From: Bacteroidales bacterium
GTDB taxonomy: Bacteria > Bacteroidota > Bacteroidia > Bacteroidales > 4484-276
Assembly: GCA_029939965.1 (NCBI GenBank)
Contig: JAOZRY010000126.1
Location: 1-7,684 of the forward strand
Direction of reading: 5' to 3'
DNA length: 7,684 nt
Below, piece after piece: positions 5,521-7,684 of this stretch. The stretch's first letter is position 1. Every line of letters starts with the position of its first letter. The notes below the pieces were generated by a model, which searched no databases, was not told the origin of the DNA, and saw nothing but the letters and a program-made list of their open reading frames with translations. The position numbers were made by a program, and so were the translations under genes.

Positions 5521-7134
5521 TTACTGATACATCTTTTCCCTTAATGCTTTTATTTTTTCATTTTCAATGTATTCATCGTATTGCATCATTTTATCAATTG
5601 TACCATTGGGTGTTAGTTCGATAATTCTGTTGCACACCGTTTGGATAAATTCATGGTCGTGTGATGACATAAAAACATTGCCCGGATATTTGATTAGGTT
5701 ATTGTTGAAAGCCTGAATTGATTCAAGGTCAAGGTGATTTGTGGGTGTGTTAAGCACCAGGGCATTTGCATTTAGAAGCATCATCTTCGAAATCATACAA
5801 CGCATTTTTTCACCTCCTGATAAAACTTCTACGCGTTTGTACATTTCATCGCCGGCAAATAGCATTTTACCCAAATAGCCTCGAATATAGAGTTCAGTAG
5901 TATCATCGGTAAACTGGCATAGCCAATCGAAGAGGCTTAGTTCACTTCTAAAATATGTAGAGTTATCGAGCGGTAAATATGCTGACGTAATTGTTTGTCC
6001 CCATTGGTAAGTTCCTGTATCCGGTTTTTGGTTTCCATTAATTATTTCAAAAAATGCTGTCGTAGCGCGGGAGTCTTTAGAGAGAAAAATAATTTTTTCA
6101 CCTTTATTTGCACTAAAATCTACATTCTTAAAAAGTACTTTCCCATCGATGCTGGCACTCAAATATGAAACATCAAGAATTTTGTCGCCAGCCTCACGTT
6201 CGGGTGTAAATATTATGCCCGGGTATTTTCGTGTGGAAGGCTTGATGTCTTCAATATTGAGTTTTTCGATCATTTTTTTGCGGCTGGTAGTCTGCTTCGA
6301 TTTGGAAACATTAGCACTAAAGCGCGAAATAAATTCCTGAAGCTCTTTGCGTTTCTCTTCGGCTTTTTTATTTTGTCTTTGTAACTGTCGAAGTGCCAAT
6401 TGGCTGCTTTGATACCAAAAGCTATAATTGCCTGCAAAGATTTGAATTTTGCCAAAATCGATATCAACCGTGTGAGTGCTGATGGCATCAAGGAAATGCC
6501 TGTCGTGCGAAACCACTAAAACCGTATTTTCATAATTCGATAAGTATTTTTCGAGCCACATTACTGTTTCCATATCCAGGTCGTTTGTTGGCTCATCCAA
6601 AAGTAAATTGTCAGGTTTACCAAAAAGTGCCTGAGCAAGCAGAACTCGTACTTTTTGCTTTCCACTCATGTCTTTCATCATGGTGTAATGAAAGTTTTCT
6701 TTTATTCCCAGATCGCTCAACAGGGAGGCGGCATCACTCTCAGCATTCCAACCATCCATATCAGCAAATTTTTCCTCCAGCCCCGCAACTTTTACACCGT
6801 CTTCTTCCGAGAAATCGGGTTTGGAGTATAGAGCATCTTTTTCCTGTATAATATTCCAAAGTTGAGTATGGCCTTTTAATACGGTGTTGAGTACTGTAAA
6901 TTCATCAAAAGCAAAATGATCCTGACTCAAAACAGAAAGTCGTTCGCCGTGTCCTAAAGTTATATTGCCATTAGTGAAATCAATTTCACCCGAAATGGCT
7001 TTCAAAAATGTTGATTTTCCTGCACCATTGGCACCTATCACACCATAACAGTTACCAGCTATAAATTTCATGTTTACATCCTGAAACAGCACACGGCTGC
7101 CAAACTGTATCCTTAAATCGGCAATATTTATCAT
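5521..7134 (-). CDS. ybiT: ABC-F family ATPase, YbiT type, with degenerate second ATP site
   Basis: 537-residue soluble ABC-F protein with two ATP-binding domains and no membrane segments. ABC-F proteins bind the ribosomal E site and act on the P-site tRNA. NBD1: Walker A GANGAGKS (34-41), the arm region with QLWNIIQEKD (91-100), signature MSGKQ (156-160), Walker B LLLDE (177-181) and H-loop H210. The linker (about 243-300) is a basic helical pair containing SRFSAN and SKSKQTTSRKK, the tRNA-interaction motif region, very like E. coli YbiT (about 530 residues). NBD2: the P-loop region reads LSKDSRATT (351-359) without the GKS/T lysine. The signature LSGGE (438-442) is intact, Walker B reads LVLNTPTNHLD (459-469) with N462/T463 in place of Asp-Glu, and H492 is kept. 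NBD2 thus looks catalytically weakened. The start at 7134 gives MINIADLRIQFG, in line with family N-termini. A promoter candidate lies about 45 bp upstream. Confidence 0.93.
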   Translation of the reverse strand: MINIADLRIQFGSRVLFQDVNMKFIAGNCYGVIGANGAGKSTFLKAISGEIDFTNGNITLGHGERLSVLSQDHFAFDEFTVLNTVLKGHTQLWNIIQEKDALYSKPDFSEEDGVKVAGLEEKFADMDGWNAESDAASLLSDLGIKENFHYTMMKDMSGKQKVRVLLAQALFGKPDNLLLDEPTNDLDMETVMWLEKYLSNYENTVLVVSHDRHFLDAISTHTVDIDFGKIQIFAGNYSFWYQSSQLALRQLQRQNKKAEEKRKELQEFISRFSANVSKSKQTTSRKKMIEKLNIEDIKPSTRKYPGIIFTPEREAGDKILDVSYLSASIDGKVLFKNVDFSANKGEKIIFLSKDSRATTAFFEIINGNQKPDTGTYQWGQTITSAYLPLDNSTYFRSELSLFDWLCQFTDDTTELYIRGYLGKMLFAGDEMYKRVEVLSGGEKMRCMISKMMLLNANALVLNTPTNHLDLESIQAFNNNLIKYPGNVFMSSHDHEFIQTVCNRIIELTPNGTIDKMMQYDEYIENEKIKALREKMYQ

Positions 7135-7177
7135 TCAAATAAAAAGGTTTTGTTATAAATAATTCTAAAAAAGCGTG

Positions 7178-7185
7178 CGAAAGTA
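7178..7185 (-). promoter_or_regulatory. Candidate -7 promoter element for the ABC-F gene
   Basis: Minus strand reads TACTTTCG, one mismatch from TAnnTTTG, 43 bp upstream of the start codon, implying a leader of about 35 nt. A TTG at the usual -33 spacing was not found, so the call rests on one box and its position. Confidence 0.35.
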
Positions 7186-7408
7186 AACTTAAATATGTGA
7201 TAATACCCGAAAGGCTTCAATACAAAGTTTTACCGTAATGAGTTGATTATTCGATAATAGATCAGGCTTTCGTTTGTTTATGGCGGAATAACAGATATGA
7301 CAATAATGTTAAAGCAAGCATATTAAATCGTTGTTTTGGAAACTGCCATTGTCCGAAAATAAAATGACCTAATTGATTTAATGTTTAATTGCACAATAAA
7401 ATGACTAA

Positions 7409-7684
7409 ATCCAAAAACTTACTATTGAAGATGTACTTCATTTAAAAACAGGGTTGGCTTATCTGGAAAATAATAATTTAGTGGTTTGTGGAGACTTCCT
7501 GTCAAACCCGGAGTTTAAGAAATTCAACATTATTGAAATTCCTGAACAGGAAAGCTATGCTGCAAATTGTGTTTGGATTAATGATAAAGTATTGATTCCA
7601 AAAGGATATCCCAAATCACGGCAAAAAATTGAAGAAACAGGATATGTGGTAATTGAAGTTGATGTGTCTGAATTTCGGAAACTT
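7409..7684 (+). pseudogene. Dimethylarginine dimethylaminohydrolase-like enzyme, N-terminally truncated remnant (continues past window)
   Basis: An open frame of 92 codons runs to the right edge and matches the C-terminal part of DDAH-type hydrolases (amidinotransferase/arginine deiminase fold), which split dimethylarginine into citrulline and dimethylamine. Seen: DVLHLKTG with the family's catalytic His, YLENNNLVV, the ESYAANCVWIN segment, LIPKGYP, and VDVSEFRKL, which in the family precedes the GG.xCLSLRF end carrying the catalytic Cys (outside the window). Family members are about 250 residues with the His near residue 165, so some 490 bp of coding sequence should precede it. Only 274 bp separate it from the ABC-F start, an in-frame TAA lies at 7406-7408, and there is no in-frame ATG. 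The N-terminal two thirds, including the GTLDGGDV block, are absent. If the A5 run at 7413-7417 had one more A, the ATG at 7401 would enter this frame, but the protein would still be truncated. Arginine deiminase-related homologues are an alternative family label. Confidence 0.8.

Noticed and set aside
6585..6851. Plus-strand open frame of 88 codons
   Set aside because: Antisense shadow of NBD1 of the ABC-F gene, with no family resemblance.
7381..7445. ATG at 7401 as true start of the DDAH-like gene
   Set aside because: That frame stops after 14 codons (MTKSKNLLLKMYFI). Joining it to the DDAH frame needs an indel in the A5 run, and the protein would still lack its N-terminal two thirds.

Overview
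The window reads as AT-rich chromosomal DNA of a Bacteroidota bacterium, probably Bacteroidales/Marinilabiliales-like or a flavobacterial relative. The evidence is indirect. Starts lack Shine-Dalgarno sequences and sit behind AT-rich leaders. Two upstream regions carry matches to the Bacteroidota -7 promoter element TAnnTTTG. The gene set is also typical: a cold-shock protein with a lysine/arginine-rich N-terminal extension, a tiny single-RRM protein, and a DEAD-box helicase with a DEVD motif II. No ribosomal RNA or tRNA gene, CRISPR array, insertion sequence or phage gene is visible.

Layout: all seven intact or edge-cut genes lie on the minus strand, so transcription runs right to left. From right to left they are a YbiT-type ABC-F ATPase (5521-7134), a YehS/DUF1456 protein (4915-5397) closely followed by a CvfB-like S1 RNA-binding protein (4073-4909), a DEAD-box helicase with a basic tail (2514-3866), a single-RRM RNA-binding protein (1676-1927), a cold-shock-domain protein (1041-1490), and the N-terminal 244 codons of a second, DeaD/CsdA-like helicase (1-734, cut by the left edge). 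The only plus-strand coding sequence is at the right end (7409-7684): the C-terminal part of a dimethylarginine dimethylaminohydrolase/amidinotransferase-fold enzyme. Its N-terminal two thirds are missing and its frame has an in-frame stop just upstream, so it looks like a truncated pseudogene.

At least six of the seven minus-strand genes act on RNA or ribosomes by family: two RNA helicases, a cold-shock-domain RNA chaperone, an RRM protein, an S1-domain protein and a ribosome-associated ABC-F factor. The run looks like a loose RNA-remodelling, possibly cold-adaptation, neighbourhood rather than one operon. Only yehS-cvfB (5-bp gap) is clearly co-transcribed, and a terminator hairpin separates the RRM gene from the cold-shock gene.

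The most notable non-genic feature is an 88-bp array of eleven 8-bp units of three kinds (2431-2518) whose last unit contains the stop codon of the DEVD helicase. Other points are a possible ~230-nt leader in front of the RRM gene, and an ABC-F protein whose second ATP site appears degenerate in both of its halves while the first is intact. I found no clear sign of a wholly new defence or mobile system.
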